A stretch of DNA of 64,000 nucleotides, from assembly GCA_914767715.1 (NCBI GenBank), contig OU612066.1:12157001-12221000 (forward strand), in the 5' to 3' direction. Below the pieces are notes generated by a model. The model was given only the letters and a program-made list of their open reading frames with translations, was not told the DNA's origin and ran no database searches. Below are positions 48,691 to 59,272 of the stretch, one piece after another. This DNA is from Membranipora membranacea (lineage: Eukaryota > Bryozoa > Gymnolaemata > Cheilostomatida > Membraniporidae). Both the position numbers and the translations under genes were made by a program. Positions within the stretch are counted from its first letter, which is position 1; each line of letters opens with the position of its first letter.

Positions 48691-51090
48691 CACCAGTTAA
48701 AATGATCATTTAAATCATTGTAAAGCAATATGAGTTAGAGTTGAAATGCACCCTTTTGTGAATGACATTTATAACTGCATCACTACATTGTCGGTTGAAA
48801 AACGGTTTTGTGAAAATCAGATGGCCGAATATGGCAATGCTGAAGTTGCAGTTTGCAGTTTTACTAATGACTTAAAAGCAAAACACAAACACAAAACCAC
48901 CAGTCGACTGACAGACTGCACTGACTTTGATAAACGACATGACCTTTTAATGTTAGAGAAGAAGTCACTTCTCAGGAGGTTCAATGTTTTTTGATACTCT
49001 TGTTATCCTCTCTATCAGTAAACTGGTTTCATGGCTACTGTGTGCTCTATGATGACACATATTAATTATCTAGGTTGCTTTGCGTACATTTTAATGGAAA
49101 ATACATCTTGCTTCCGCAAACCGGTGACTACTGACTGTGCTATCAAGACAGACTACACAGCAAATTGATAAACTGATTATAGAAGCAAAAACCAATTGTG
49201 GTAACTTGCATTAAATCTCAGTCCCCTCACATGCATGGCCAATTGACATCATCACAGGAAGATGGTGATACAGTCCCTGGTAGTCACAACACTTGCCAAC
49301 ATCAATAATCTTCTCTCTGAAGACCGTTAGATTCTTTCCCGATGTCAATCGTATATAACTTTGTAGTCGTAGTGAACTGAAACATGAAACGTTATCTGCA
49401 GAGTACAGGTTCTATTTAATTTGATTAAGAATTCATGTCAAGAGTGCAAGTTAGTGCCTGTCTCTGCGATTTCATTGTGCAAAAAACACAGATCCTTGTT
49501 GAATATACCTAAGAATATTTCAACAAGTATTGACGATAATTTCTAATAGTTATTTTCTCATTTCAAACATCCCAAATATTTGAGGTTGAGTCGCCATGAT
49601 CCCTGGAAGATCATTTTGGGCGAAAAGGGCCATTTTTAAATTGGGCCCTTCTTTTTAGTTAATGGGGTATCTGAGTGGTTTATATTATACCTTCAACATA
49701 TACTGGAGACATGGCACTCACTTGAGGAAGGACATTTTAGCAAAACTGTGTCTTAAAGTCATGGAATTGATTCACGCAATGAGTGCATGCAGAACATACA
49801 AGCCTGTTATCAGACCCCGGTCATGCAGGAACTAAAATTTCAAAAGTTTTCTACCATTTTGGTCTTGTACTGTCACTTCCATCAATATTCGCCTGTCAAT
49901 AGACGTCTGTTGTCAAGGCGACCACATTATTTACTAGGCGTGCATTCAGGCGAATGAAATGGCACTAAAAATTATTTTTAGCCAATAATAGAGGCGACCA
50001 AGTCTGATGAAAACAGCTTTACAACTGCGATTCGAATAAACACATTAATCACATTTTTACCATGTTTGTTTTTGAGTAATGGCTGGTGACCTTGAGTTCT
50101 TTGCTGCTGTCATGTTATCATAACCTTGACGCCTAGAATTAAATCTGTTAGCCACTTGTTAGGCGTGCTATTATTAAGCGGTCCAAAATTAACTCAAGCA
50201 GGTTTTATCAAGACCAGGTTTTATTGAGTGCCTCTCCTTCAATAAATGCCTATAAATCATTTATTGATTTATTATCTTGGACGTGTATTAACCAGCGAAT
50301 AAGCTTATAATTCTCACAATTCTCTAAATCCAGAAATTCAGGAAGCTGTCATTCCAATTTGTTGTCAGCATGGTGGACAGCAGGAGATTATCTAGATTTT
50401 GATTGAAGTGTATATTGATAATGCCTAAATATCTTGAGGTATTAAGGTTTTTGAGGCTAAACCAGCTTTATTTGGTCCAAAACATGCACTCCTCTCACTC
50501 CAAAAAACTTAAAACAGGTAAATCATATGTTATACACCATTAAACAAGAAAAAGTTTCCGAGGTTTCGATAAAGACATCAGATGATAAATTCAATTGAAG
50601 AGAAGTTATGAGCATTGCAATTTCTCCAGTTGTTGTCTGTTGAACACAATGGGCTTTTCATGTAATACTGCATATATTTTCATCACAATTTTGCTTAACA
50701 TCATTTACTGCATCATTTTGCCCATACACATACACTTACACATACACTTACACGTGCACGTACACGTACATTTATATTGATATTATATTTATTTATATTT
50801 ATATTGATGTCAAAAGACCCTTCACAGGGACCTGCATGTATTTACAAGACAACCGCTGTGACAGGCACTTACAGACACATTAATTTTAAATTTCAATAGT
50901 CACCATTCATCATAACCTTCATCTCTGTTTCTATTTTTGGATCAATTCTGGATGTCATAATAATATTGTTTTTTTTAGCTTTATCATGTATTATTTCCTG
51001 TTGGCTACAACCAATGCATCAGCGCCAGCCGGATTTTGAAACATGTACAGCCTTGAATCTATATTTGTGTCTGTATGTCCTTGTTGACTG
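48691..51090. other. 3' flank of B5 and duplicated intergenic DNA
   Basis: No gene is supported. 49410-50700 repeats 44880-45900. A (CACTTACA/CACGTACA)n-type simple repeat lies at about 50724-50772. Confidence 0.45.
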
Positions 51091-51099
51091 ACACCGGCA

Positions 51100-51165
51100 T
51101 AAAAAAAGTAAAAAAGTTTGAGCTGAAGAATAGTCAATCATTTGGAGTAGATATATTTGTCCTAA
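51100..51165 (+). pseudogene. Promoter relic of a further subfamily B gene
   Basis: The segment aligns with the B5 promoter (tcaatcattyggagyagat block). The TATA has decayed, and the homology switches to the 36.99-kb segment before exon 1 is reached. It marks a deleted or recombined gene. Confidence 0.5.
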
Positions 51166-51722
51166 TCTGCTGGGTGAATTAGCTTAAACATCAGTGTCAT
51201 CTGCTGTATGACAAAACTTTCTTTTCATCGCATATATACTGCTCAAATTATTTTGGAATGACCTAGTGGATAGCACTAATAAATTTTCACAATTTAAATA
51301 AAAGATCAGCTTTGACAAGTTACAGTATGTATATATATATACATTTTGGTATAGTTTTTGAGACTTATTTAGACAATAAATCTAACAGTCTATTTGTGTC
51401 TTTCTCACCCATGCCTGCTTGTGATCTTGCCACAAAATTGTCAATATTAAGGTCATGAGGTTATTGAAATTAATATCAGTCTGTGGATTAATATTTTTTT
51501 CGAAAAATCAAGCAACTAAAATTAATAAACAAGACAGCTTTAAACTGCGAACTATGGGTAACTATATTGCCTTATCATATTCAGCTAACTGATTCTGACC
51601 AATCATAAAACTTATTCAATTTATCATCTTGTTTTACAGCAGCTAAGTAGAAAGGTAAACTATGGTCGTTCACTTATTTTGTTTGGTTATGATATTCAAC
51701 AATCAATTTAATTTTTGCTATG
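51160..51722. repeat. Left flank of the Polinton, paralogous to 36990-37668
   Basis: See the partner segment. The alignment stops at about 51723, where Polinton sequence begins. Confidence 0.7.
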
Positions 51723-51724
51723 TG

Positions 51725-52112
51725 AGTAGTTATAAGTGGACAGTTTTGGCTCACTCCCCAAAACCCTCAAATCCACTCCATCTCAAAATTCATAAAATAT
51801 ATTAAAGATTGTAAATTTTTTATATCATTTAAAAAATAAAATCAATTTAAAGGTTTCTAGGTATATAATAAATGGGAAGTGTATATTAGCAAGTGTAACC
51901 AGCACAATATTGTCCTGTAGTTGCATGCTCTTTGTGGCAGCTGTACATAACCCTTGTTATATTTTGATATTTTGATATTTTGTATATTCTTTCCATTTGT
52001 GTTAATTTTTATATGTTTGACATATGAAACTTAGAAATAATTAGGGGGAATCCCCTTCTATAAAAACAACAATTGATTAATTTTTTCTTTAGCAAGATAA
52101 AAAATAACACAA
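51725..52112 (+). repeat. Candidate left terminal inverted repeat and PolB leader
   Basis: 388 bases without a gene. The segment includes a 13-mer tatataataaatg at 51862-51874, identical to the start motif of two virion genes but followed by only a five-codon frame. The extent of the terminal repeat cannot be measured without the right end. Confidence 0.5.
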
Positions 52113-55100
52113 ATGGAAAGAATGTACAAAGCTAACCAGTCAGTAAAAGCTGTCAAAAATATTGTTGGATATACCAACAAAGGAATACCGATTAAGGTAA
52201 GCGGAGTCAAAAGGCCACCTAGAGAAGGAAGTGTAAGGTGGTTAAAGTCAAGAGCTAAGTCCCTGGGTTATACAGGAATTAGTAAACTTAATAAATCTGA
52301 GTTGGAAAGATTAATTGCCAAAGGAAAAGCCCCGCTTAGATTTGAAAGCAAGACAAAAGCTGAATTGAAAGAGCTAGTAAACTTAATAACACCTAGACAG
52401 CAGCTGCTATCAGTTATTAGAGAAAAGTTAGGCAAATTTCCAACTAAAAGATTGTTGAGATTTTATCCAGAAGGTAGTAGTATGAAGAGAGCAAAGTTAT
52501 TAGACACAATTCGAGACAACCTTGACAGTACATCAGACACTACCCTAAGATTATTGGGAGATGTGATGGGTTATAACAGAATGAATAAAAAGTCACTGTT
52601 GACAGTATTCCAACCTCAACTTCGAGAGCAAGCTGCTAAAGGATGGTTGAAAACCTACAGAATTCCAGGTTTACCAAAACATGACCCTGAATCATATATG
52701 GAACTGGTAAAACCACATGTTTTGGTAATATTTAAATCTGAGCCAGCCTTAAAAGTGAAGATTGTTTTGTTTTGTGAAATGGAGAAAACAGACTTGAAAA
52801 CTGGTGAAACCATTCTGGATAGTATTCCCTTTAGCTCAGATATGGAAATAGTCATAGAATCAACTGATATCTCTGAATTGTATAGAAAAACGACTGAAAA
52901 GATCAATGAGAATCGAGCCGCTTTAAACCAGAGGGGTAGTAATTGGATATTTAGATCTGTATTAAGAATGGATGTTAATGCTGATAAATATCAGCCATTA
53001 AGAGGATCATCTTGGATTGATCTTCCACCAAAGATCAAAATGACAAAAAGTGTAATAAATCTAAAAAATAAAGACAATGAATGCTTTAAATGGGCTGTTT
53101 TAGCATCTCTTTTTCCAGTTGATAAAAATGCTGAGAGAATATCTAAATATAAAGAACATGTTAACAAAGTATCTTGGCAAGATGTAAATTTTCCTGCTGA
53201 TGAAAAGTCTATTATAGCCTTTGAAAAAGCAAATCCTGATATAGCTGTGAATGTTTTGGCTTATTATATGGGTGTAGTTTATCCATGGTACCAATCGCAG
53301 AAGCGGAACCATAAAGGTAAAACTATAAACCTTTTACTTGTTACTAAGTTGGATGATAAAGGTAAAGTGTTATCACATTATACATGCATTAAAAATTTGA
53401 GTCGGTTGCTAAGTTCACAGATAAATAAGCATGATGGATTGAAACACTTTTGTTTAAATTGCATGAATGCTTTTCGAACAGCAGAATCTTTAAAAAAACA
53501 TCAAAAATGGTGCCTAGAAAATGATGGTGTAGCTTTACAGTTTTTAAACTCAGATCAAAAAATAAAGTTTAACCCTGATCACTACTGTCGGAAAATGAGG
53601 GTACCATTTGTAATATACGCTGACTTTGAATGCATTACAAAACCTGTTCATGGATGTCAACCTAATCCTGCTGAAAGTTTTACAAATAAATATCAGCAAC
53701 ACGAACCTAGTGGATTTGGGTATTACATTGTAAGTGTATTAGGTGATTGTGAATATGTTCAATATACCAAACAATCAGATGATGAAAACATAGGGAAAAT
53801 TTTTGTAGAAAAGTTAGAAAATAGTGTCAGAGAATTATATGAAAAGTATAAATTTCCCAAACGCATGACTCTTACACGTGAAGACAGATATTTTTTTAAA
53901 GTAGCCAAGGCTTGTCATATTTGTGATGGAGAGCTAGGTGATGACAGGGTACGAGATCACTGCTATTTAACGGGTGACTTTCGAGGTGCTGCTCATAACG
54001 AGTGCAACCTTAAATACAAAATTCCAAAATTTTATCCTGTATTTTTTCATAATTTGTCTGGATACGATGCTCACCTTTTTGTAAAGAACTTAAACAGTAC
54101 AAGAGGTAACCTTAATTGTATTCCTAACAATGAGGAAAAATACATTTCATTTAGCAAAGAACTTGAAGTAGATACATTTGTTGATAAAAAGACGGGTAAA
54201 GATGTACAAGTTAAGCGACAAATTCGGTTTTTAGATAGTTTTAAGTTCATGAGCTCTTCTCTTGCTGACTTAGTAAAGAATCTTCAGCCAAAAGACTTTA
54301 AGCATTTGAGAAATAATTTTACAGGAGAACAGTTAGAATTGCTACTAAGAAAAGGAGTTTTTCCTTATGATGCTTTTAATGATATATCGGTGTTGAATGA
54401 AACTTTCTTACCCCCCAAAGAGAAGTTTTGGTCAAGTCTGTATGAAGAAGGAATATCTGATGAAGACTATGAGCATGCAACAAAAGTTTGGAAAGTGTTT
54501 AATATGAAAACATTTAGAGAGTATCATGACCTTTATATGAAAGTGGATGTTTTACAGCTAGCAGATGTGTTTGAAACTTTTAGAGATGTGTGCCTTAGAG
54601 AGTATCAGCTGGATCCCACCTGGTATTACACAGCTCCTGGTCTATCATGGGATGCCATGCTTAAGACGACAAAATTAGAATTTGACCCAATTACAGACCC
54701 TGACATGTTGCTGTTCTTTGAAAAAGGCATTAGAGGTGGTGTAAGTATGATTAGCAATCGACATGTCAAGGCCAACAACAAGTACATGAAAAATTTTGAA
54801 ACTAACGAGGCGCAAAGCTTTATCACATATTTGGATGCAAATAATCTTTATGGATGGGCAATGTCTCAAAAGCTCCCTATAGGAAACTTTAAATGGATGA
54901 CTGAAAAACAACTTTACGATTGGAAAGGAATACCTAGCTTTTTAGAAGTTGATTTAGAATATCCGGAAAAATTGCATGACTTACACAAGGATTATCCATT
55001 CTGTCCTGAGAGAAAAGTTGTTAGCAAGGTAGAAAAGCTGATTCCAAATTTGCATGATAAGAAAAACTATGTTATACACTATATAGCACTGAAACAGTGC

Positions 55101-56071
55101 TTAGAACATGGATTAAAGCTCACCAAAATTCATAGAGGTATTAGCTTTCAAGAATCAGACAAACTAAAACAGTACATAGATAAAAACACTCAGTTAAGAG
55201 CAAAGGCAGCTAATGACTTTGAAAAAGACTTTTTTAAACTTATGAACAACTCAATATTTGGTAAGACAATGGAAAACATTCGCAATAGAGTGGACATCAA
55301 ACTGATTAAGAGTGAAGCGGATGCTAAGAAATTAACAGCAATGCCTAATTACAAAGGAAAGACAATATTTGATGCTGATGATCCTAGCAGCCTTGTAGCT
55401 GTTCACATGAATGTAACCAAGTTGTTGTTTGACAAACCAGTATACCTTGGAGCAGCTATTTTGGACATTAGCAAAACTCTAATGTATGACTTTCACTACA
55501 ATTACATTAACCCAAAATATGGTGGAAAAGCAAAATTACTCTTTACCGATACAGACAGCCTTATGTATCACATTGAGACCGAGGACTTTTACAAAGATAT
55601 ATGTAATGACATAGAAAAAAGGTTTGATACCAGCAATTATGCAAAGGATCATCCATCAGGCATACCAACTGGAAAGAACAAAAAGGTTATTGGTATGTTC
55701 AAGGATGAAGCAGGTGGTAAGCAAATTACAGATTTTGTAGGCCTGCGTGCTAAGCTATACTCATATATACTCGATGACTTAAAAGAAGAGAAAAAATGCA
55801 ACTAGGTATAAACAAAACAACAACAAGAAAAAATATTACATTTGATGACTACTTTAAATGTCTGATTAGCCAAGAAGATCAATACCGGAGAATGAACTGC
55901 ATCCGATGTCATAAGCATACTTTGTACACAGAAACAATCAACAAAGTGGCATTGTCTGCTGCCGATGACAAGCGAATTGTTTTAGAAGATGGAAGAATCA
56001 CAGTTCCGTATGGGTACAAGGGAAGAGTCCTGACTAACATAAATTCAAACAAACTAATTAATTTGGGTTAA
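52113..56071 (+). CDS. Polinton family B DNA polymerase, split by a frameshift near its C-terminus
   Basis: The main frame is 52113-55805 (1230 aa) and the last part lies in another frame (55796-56071). Order: a SAP-like N-terminal region (about residues 40-70), then DNECFKWAVLASL (about 330), a C2H2-like zinc finger (about 445-467), exonuclease motif I DFE (about 504), and an HxxC zinc-binding cluster (about 605-640). Exonuclease motif II HNLSGYDAHLF (about 650), motif III YMKVD (about 807), palm motif A DANNLYGWAM (about 908), motif B NNSIFGK (about 1045) and motif C DTDS (about 1146) follow. Polintons use this enzyme to replicate their own DNA, presumably protein-primed. A one-base shift at an A6 run (about 55789-55795) separates the conserved C-terminal segment: an inactivating mutation, a sequence error, or less likely frameshifting. 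Confidence 0.88.
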
Positions 56072-56161
56072 AACAAGATCTTATACTGCTATCTATATTC
56101 AAGAAAGATGGACAAACAAGCCCAGAAACGCTACCCGAACTAATTACGTTTCTTAATAAAT

Positions 56162-56368
56162 ATGAACTCGACAGGGAAATCCGTAAATCAAGAAATTCTT
56201 TCTCTAGGAAATACCGAGCACGTTAATACGGCAATGCTAGTGATAATAATTATAAAGCTAGCTGGTTTGTGGATTTTAAAATTGAAAAAAAGGTTGCAAA
56301 ACAACGAGGCGCGTGTGCAAGCTTTGGAATACAAACTAAGCAAAGTGCGTGTAATGGGACAACTATAA
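56162..56368 (+). CDS. Small membrane protein of the Polinton
   Basis: 68 aa. A hydrophobic segment (about residues 23-39, with an Ile-rich core) is followed by a charged, heptad-like region (about 40-62). Small single-span proteins of this kind are common in Polintons and adenovirus-like elements. The specific role is unknown. It lies 90 bases after the PolB C-terminal frame and 27 before the next ORF. Confidence 0.55.
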   Translation: MNSTGKSVNQEILSLGNTEHVNTAMLVIIIIKLAGLWILKLKKRLQNNEARVQALEYKLSKVRVMGQL

Positions 56369-56395
56369 GTCTGACGAATTGTAAAGCAATATACA

Positions 56396-56611
56396 ATGCA
56401 AGGGTTGGATGATATGATTTGGTTTGAAAAACTACACCACCGAAGGTTTTATCCGATGACAGACTCTTTGGATTGTACTTACACACCACCTCTACCACCT
56501 GTAAAAGATGTTAAACACGAGTATGTGCATGAGCACAAATGCCGCCACCACGTTGGATTAAAGAAGCTCATGCGCAAAGCGAGATCATTTAATAAATTGT
56601 ATATTGTCTAA
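56396..56611 (+). CDS. Small ORF of unknown function in the Polinton
   Basis: 71 aa, His/Arg/Lys-rich with a Pro-rich centre (TPPLPPVKD) and a HEHKCRHH stretch. I do not recognise it. Its position between the membrane protein and the protease in the same direction, with tight spacing (8 bases to the protease), supports a real gene. Confidence 0.45.
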   Translation: MQGLDDMIWFEKLHHRRFYPMTDSLDCTYTPPLPPVKDVKHEYVHEHKCRHHVGLKKLMRKARSFNKLYIV

Positions 56612-56619
56612 TAAAAAAG

Positions 56620-57033
56620 ATGATGATACGAGTAGATAATGTAAATCTTCCAAACAAACCATTGACAAATGTTGAGTTGGAATCTGCTGCAAAAAAGATG
56701 AAAATTCCCAATTTTCGAGGAGTATATTCTAGAGACAGTTTGCCTGACAAACCAAGACAAAAAGAATCAGGTATTTTAAACTTGGATCATGCCTTTGGAA
56801 GGGGCACTCATTGGACTGCGTGGTACAAGGTCAATGATCAAAAACATTATTTTGATAGCTTCGGTTTGCACCCTCCTCTAGAGCTTGTTAAATATCTTGG
56901 ACCAGGTATCATGTATAACACTGAAAAGGTGCAACGTCCTGAAACGGTAATTTGTGGGCATTTATGTCTGTACGTACTCAAAAAGTTGTCCCAAGGTAAA
57001 AATCCTCAAGACGTCATAGATACACTGTACTAA
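56620..57033 (+). CDS. Adenain-type cysteine protease (capsid maturation protease)
   Basis: 137 aa. The triad of the adenain/Ulp1-like fold is visible: His64 in GTHWTAW, Asp79 in YFDSFG and Cys112 in CGHLC. Gln105 stands seven residues before the Cys, as in adenain. In Polintons this enzyme is thought to process virion proteins as the adenovirus protease does. An alternative start is the second Met (56623). The gene is intact and ends three bases before the fibre-like gene. Confidence 0.85.
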   Translation: MMIRVDNVNLPNKPLTNVELESAAKKMKIPNFRGVYSRDSLPDKPRQKESGILNLDHAFGRGTHWTAWYKVNDQKHYFDSFGLHPPLELVKYLGPGIMYNTEKVQRPETVICGHLCLYVLKKLSQGKNPQDVIDTLY

Positions 57034-57036
57034 TAA

Positions 57037-57858
57037 ATGACGACTGTTTATAAATTTGGCGGCTCACCAGAGTTTGATAAAGAAGAAGAAGAGATCATTA
57101 ACAAGATGAGTAATGATTTTATTTTGAGGGATGGTGGTAATAGATTTATGGGTACTTTGGACATGGGTATCAACAAAATTTCTAGAGTCGTTGATCCCAT
57201 TGATTCTCAAGATGTGGCTACAAAGAAGTATGTAGATGACGTTCGTAAGCAAACTATTAAGCTCATACGACACCCTCGTAAAAAGCTATTAGTTTCAACT
57301 GAAGATGGTAATGCTGAAGACACTGGTGTAGCTGTAGAAGACCTTGTTTTGAAAAGTTCTATAGCGGATGTCGCTATTCCAAAACTTGAATCACCTACAG
57401 GAGATAAATATTTAGTTTCTACATCAGATGGTAAAGTTGTTGAATCTCCAAAGAGATATACGATAGAGTATTCATCTATTACACCGTCTAGTGGAATCAC
57501 TAGTGATTCCATACGTATAAAGGGTCAAAATATCAGTAAACTTTCATTATCAGCTGGTTTGTATCGAGTCACTACAAATTGCACACTTGAAAAATTTTCT
57601 AATGTTCATGACCATGTCTTGCAAGGCTATGTCTGGGTATGTATTTATGATAAGGGTAAACGCAACGATCAACTTAAACGAAGAATATTTAGAGTGTTGG
57701 CATTCAATATAGATAATAAACATATTATCACACAGACAACTATTACACGTATACCTAATATTGAGGATGCTGAAATAAGGTTTTTTGAAGACAGTGCAGC
57801 TGTAACTGCATTAACAAGACAGCAATCTTGCGATTTTATATTAGAGAAATTGGAATAA
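57037..57858 (+). CDS. Fibre-like protein with a phage tail-fibre-type shaft motif
   Basis: 273 aa. Residues about 35-66 contain FMGTLDMGINKI followed by DPIDSQDVATKKYVDD, a pattern typical of shaft repeats of phage tail fibres. The middle has at least one further repeat-like stretch (LLVSTEDG and YLVSTSDG). The C-terminal ~125 residues look like a compact beta-rich domain, ending LEKLE. I infer a trimeric spike or fibre on the virion, perhaps for attachment. No cysteine-rich or lectin motif is obvious. The start codon is in the motif taataaatg. Confidence 0.6.
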   Translation: MTTVYKFGGSPEFDKEEEEIINKMSNDFILRDGGNRFMGTLDMGINKISRVVDPIDSQDVATKKYVDDVRKQTIKLIRHPRKKLLVSTEDGNAEDTGVAVEDLVLKSSIADVAIPKLESPTGDKYLVSTSDGKVVESPKRYTIEYSSITPSSGITSDSIRIKGQNISKLSLSAGLYRVTTNCTLEKFSNVHDHVLQGYVWVCIYDKGKRNDQLKRRIFRVLAFNIDNKHIITQTTITRIPNIEDAEIRFFEDSAAVTALTRQQSCDFILEKLE

Positions 57859-57889
57859 GTTTTATTAGCCAATGGCTAACAAAACTTAT
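57855..57889. terminator. Palindrome holding both stop codons of a convergent gene pair
   Basis: A near-perfect 35-bp inverted repeat (arms ataagttttattagcca and its complement) lies between the fibre-like gene (+) and the core-like gene (-). The TAA of each gene lies in one arm. It is suited to act as a bidirectional terminator or 3'-end element. Confidence 0.55.
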
Positions 57890-58473
57890 AAGATGGCTCC
57901 CAATATGGGAATATTTTTAAAAGGGCTGTTTGGACCAAGAATTAGCCCTTCACCTCTTACAAATCCTAATCCTCTTTTCATGTAAAGTCCGTCTCCGGAG
58001 ATACCTCTGGGCAGGGCTGTAGGATGTAAAAACAGTCCACCACCAGACACAGGTTCTACCGAACACATGCTACCACCCTTTTTGAGATAAAGTCCATTGC
58101 CTTTTATAGCTCGCTCCACACCGGCACTAGCGGCACCCGAAAGAGCTCCGACTGCTAAACCAGGAAGAACTGCTTTGGCAATAGTTGGTAAAAACCTAGT
58201 AGCTAACCCGAGGAGAGCGCTTAGAAAGCCGCCTTCAATCTTAAGGTTGGCTTTTACTTGTGCGGGTGACATTTTCAACTCAATGCCTTTGCCATTTTTA
58301 GCAGCTTTAGTTATACGCGTATACTGAGTATTTGTAATAGCAATTATATCATTACCTCCTAGTAAGTCCGCGTGAGAAAATCGAATGCTTACCCCTTTGC
58401 CATCGGCGTAAGAACTATGAATTTTCTTTTTTTGACTGTCTGACACAGTTACGTTGTATTTTATATATGACAT
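57886..58473 (-). CDS. Core/pX-like virion protein of the Polinton
   Basis: 195 aa, basic and Gly-rich. A hydrophobic, Ala/Leu/Gly-rich central segment (about residues 80-115) is followed by several repeats of the type GNGLYLKKGG / GDGLYMKRG / GEGLILG. Proteins with this hydrophobic core plus repeated GxGLY motifs are familiar in Polintons and adintoviruses. They have been compared to the adenovirus core or membrane-active proteins; that comparison is family knowledge, not proved here. The start codon lies in tataataaatg on the minus strand. Confidence 0.6.
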   Translation of the reverse strand: MSYIKYNVTVSDSQKKKIHSSYADGKGVSIRFSHADLLGGNDIIAITNTQYTRITKAAKNGKGIELKMSPAQVKANLKIEGGFLSALLGLATRFLPTIAKAVLPGLAVGALSGAASAGVERAIKGNGLYLKKGGSMCSVEPVSGGGLFLHPTALPRGISGDGLYMKRGLGFVRGEGLILGPNSPFKNIPILGAIL

Positions 58474-58486
58474 TTATTATATGCAT

Positions 58487-59247
58487 TTATTTTTCACGTA
58501 AATGAAATCGTATAGAAACCTGTTCACCTCTCAGATCGAGAAGTTTACCCTCTTGATTAGTAATTGTGACAGTCATGCTATGAATGTAACGTACATGCAC
58601 TGGTAGATAGACAAGGTTTTGTGGTTTTTCCACTATCTTATGCCCTGGGTCGACATTAGGGAAAAGGAGTAAATAACCGGCTCATGAGTGCCACCCACAT
58701 AACTTCCACTAATCATGTCAACGTTTACATGTATAGTGTTAATGTTAAGAATATTTACAAGATTCGTGGATTCGTGATAAGGTTGATCATAAATTTTTGC
58801 ATCAAAGCCTAAAGCATCTCGTAAAGAATTATCAACATCAAAGTCCACTTGATAACCATCAGTCAATTTTAAAATGGCTTTTAGCGTAACTTTGTTGGGT
58901 TGAAGCGAAATATTCTTTTTTGTGCCACCTTTTTTAGCTACATTGTTTTGGATGGCTTCTTCAATATCCGAAAGCTCGTAAGCACCTATTGGTAGTTTAA
59001 ACTCATGCCAAGTAGTTCCATTATCAGGTGACCATTTTAGCGAGTTTCTAGTTGCATCGATATTTGGAAAGGAATAATATGTCTCAAGATCAACGAGTGC
59101 CATCTCATAATTTTTAGATGAATCGAGTTCGATTGGTGGATTGTGATTGGTGATAATCCTGGTCTTGCTTCCTTTAACGGCAAGACTCATAGAATCTTTA
59201 GGAGCCGTGTTAGCGGCAATTTTACGTAGTAAGTCAATTTGCTCCAT
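58487..59247 (-). CDS. Penton-like minor capsid protein, split by a frameshift
   Basis: The main frame 59247-58633 encodes 204 aa. It includes FPNIDATRNSLKWS, then FKLPIGAYELSDIEEAIQ, then NINTIHVNVDMISGSYVGG, matching single-jelly-roll penton (minor capsid) proteins of Polintons. The conserved last ~55 residues lie in another frame ending at 58487. A one-base shift at a CCC run (about 58660) separates them. The protein would occupy capsid vertices. It shares a 25-bp A/T-rich palindromic spacer with the divergent PLA2 gene. Confidence 0.78.
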
Positions 59248-59272
59248 TTATTTATTTATAAATAAATAAGAA
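59248..59272. promoter_or_regulatory. Divergent promoter between penton and PLA2 genes
   Basis: The 25 bases between two opposite start codons are a nearly perfect A/T palindrome (tttatttatttataaataaataa). Initiation in both directions must use this or adjoining coding sequence. Confidence 0.55.

Noticed and set aside
48746-48994. 82-aa open frame after B5
   Set aside because: No domain, no signal peptide, and it lies in the 3' flank of B5; likely chance.
52655-54911. Minus-strand open frames within PolB
   Set aside because: Shadows of a gene with clear polymerase motifs.
55780-55810. Programmed -1 frameshift in PolB
   Set aside because: No canonical slippery heptamer and no obvious downstream stem; two other frames in the element are broken at homopolymers, so mutation or sequence error is simpler. 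Not excluded.
57037-57858. Bacteriophage contamination because of the tail-fibre motif
   Set aside because: The gene lies in a continuous run of Polinton genes that follows duplicated host sequence; no bacterial genes are present.
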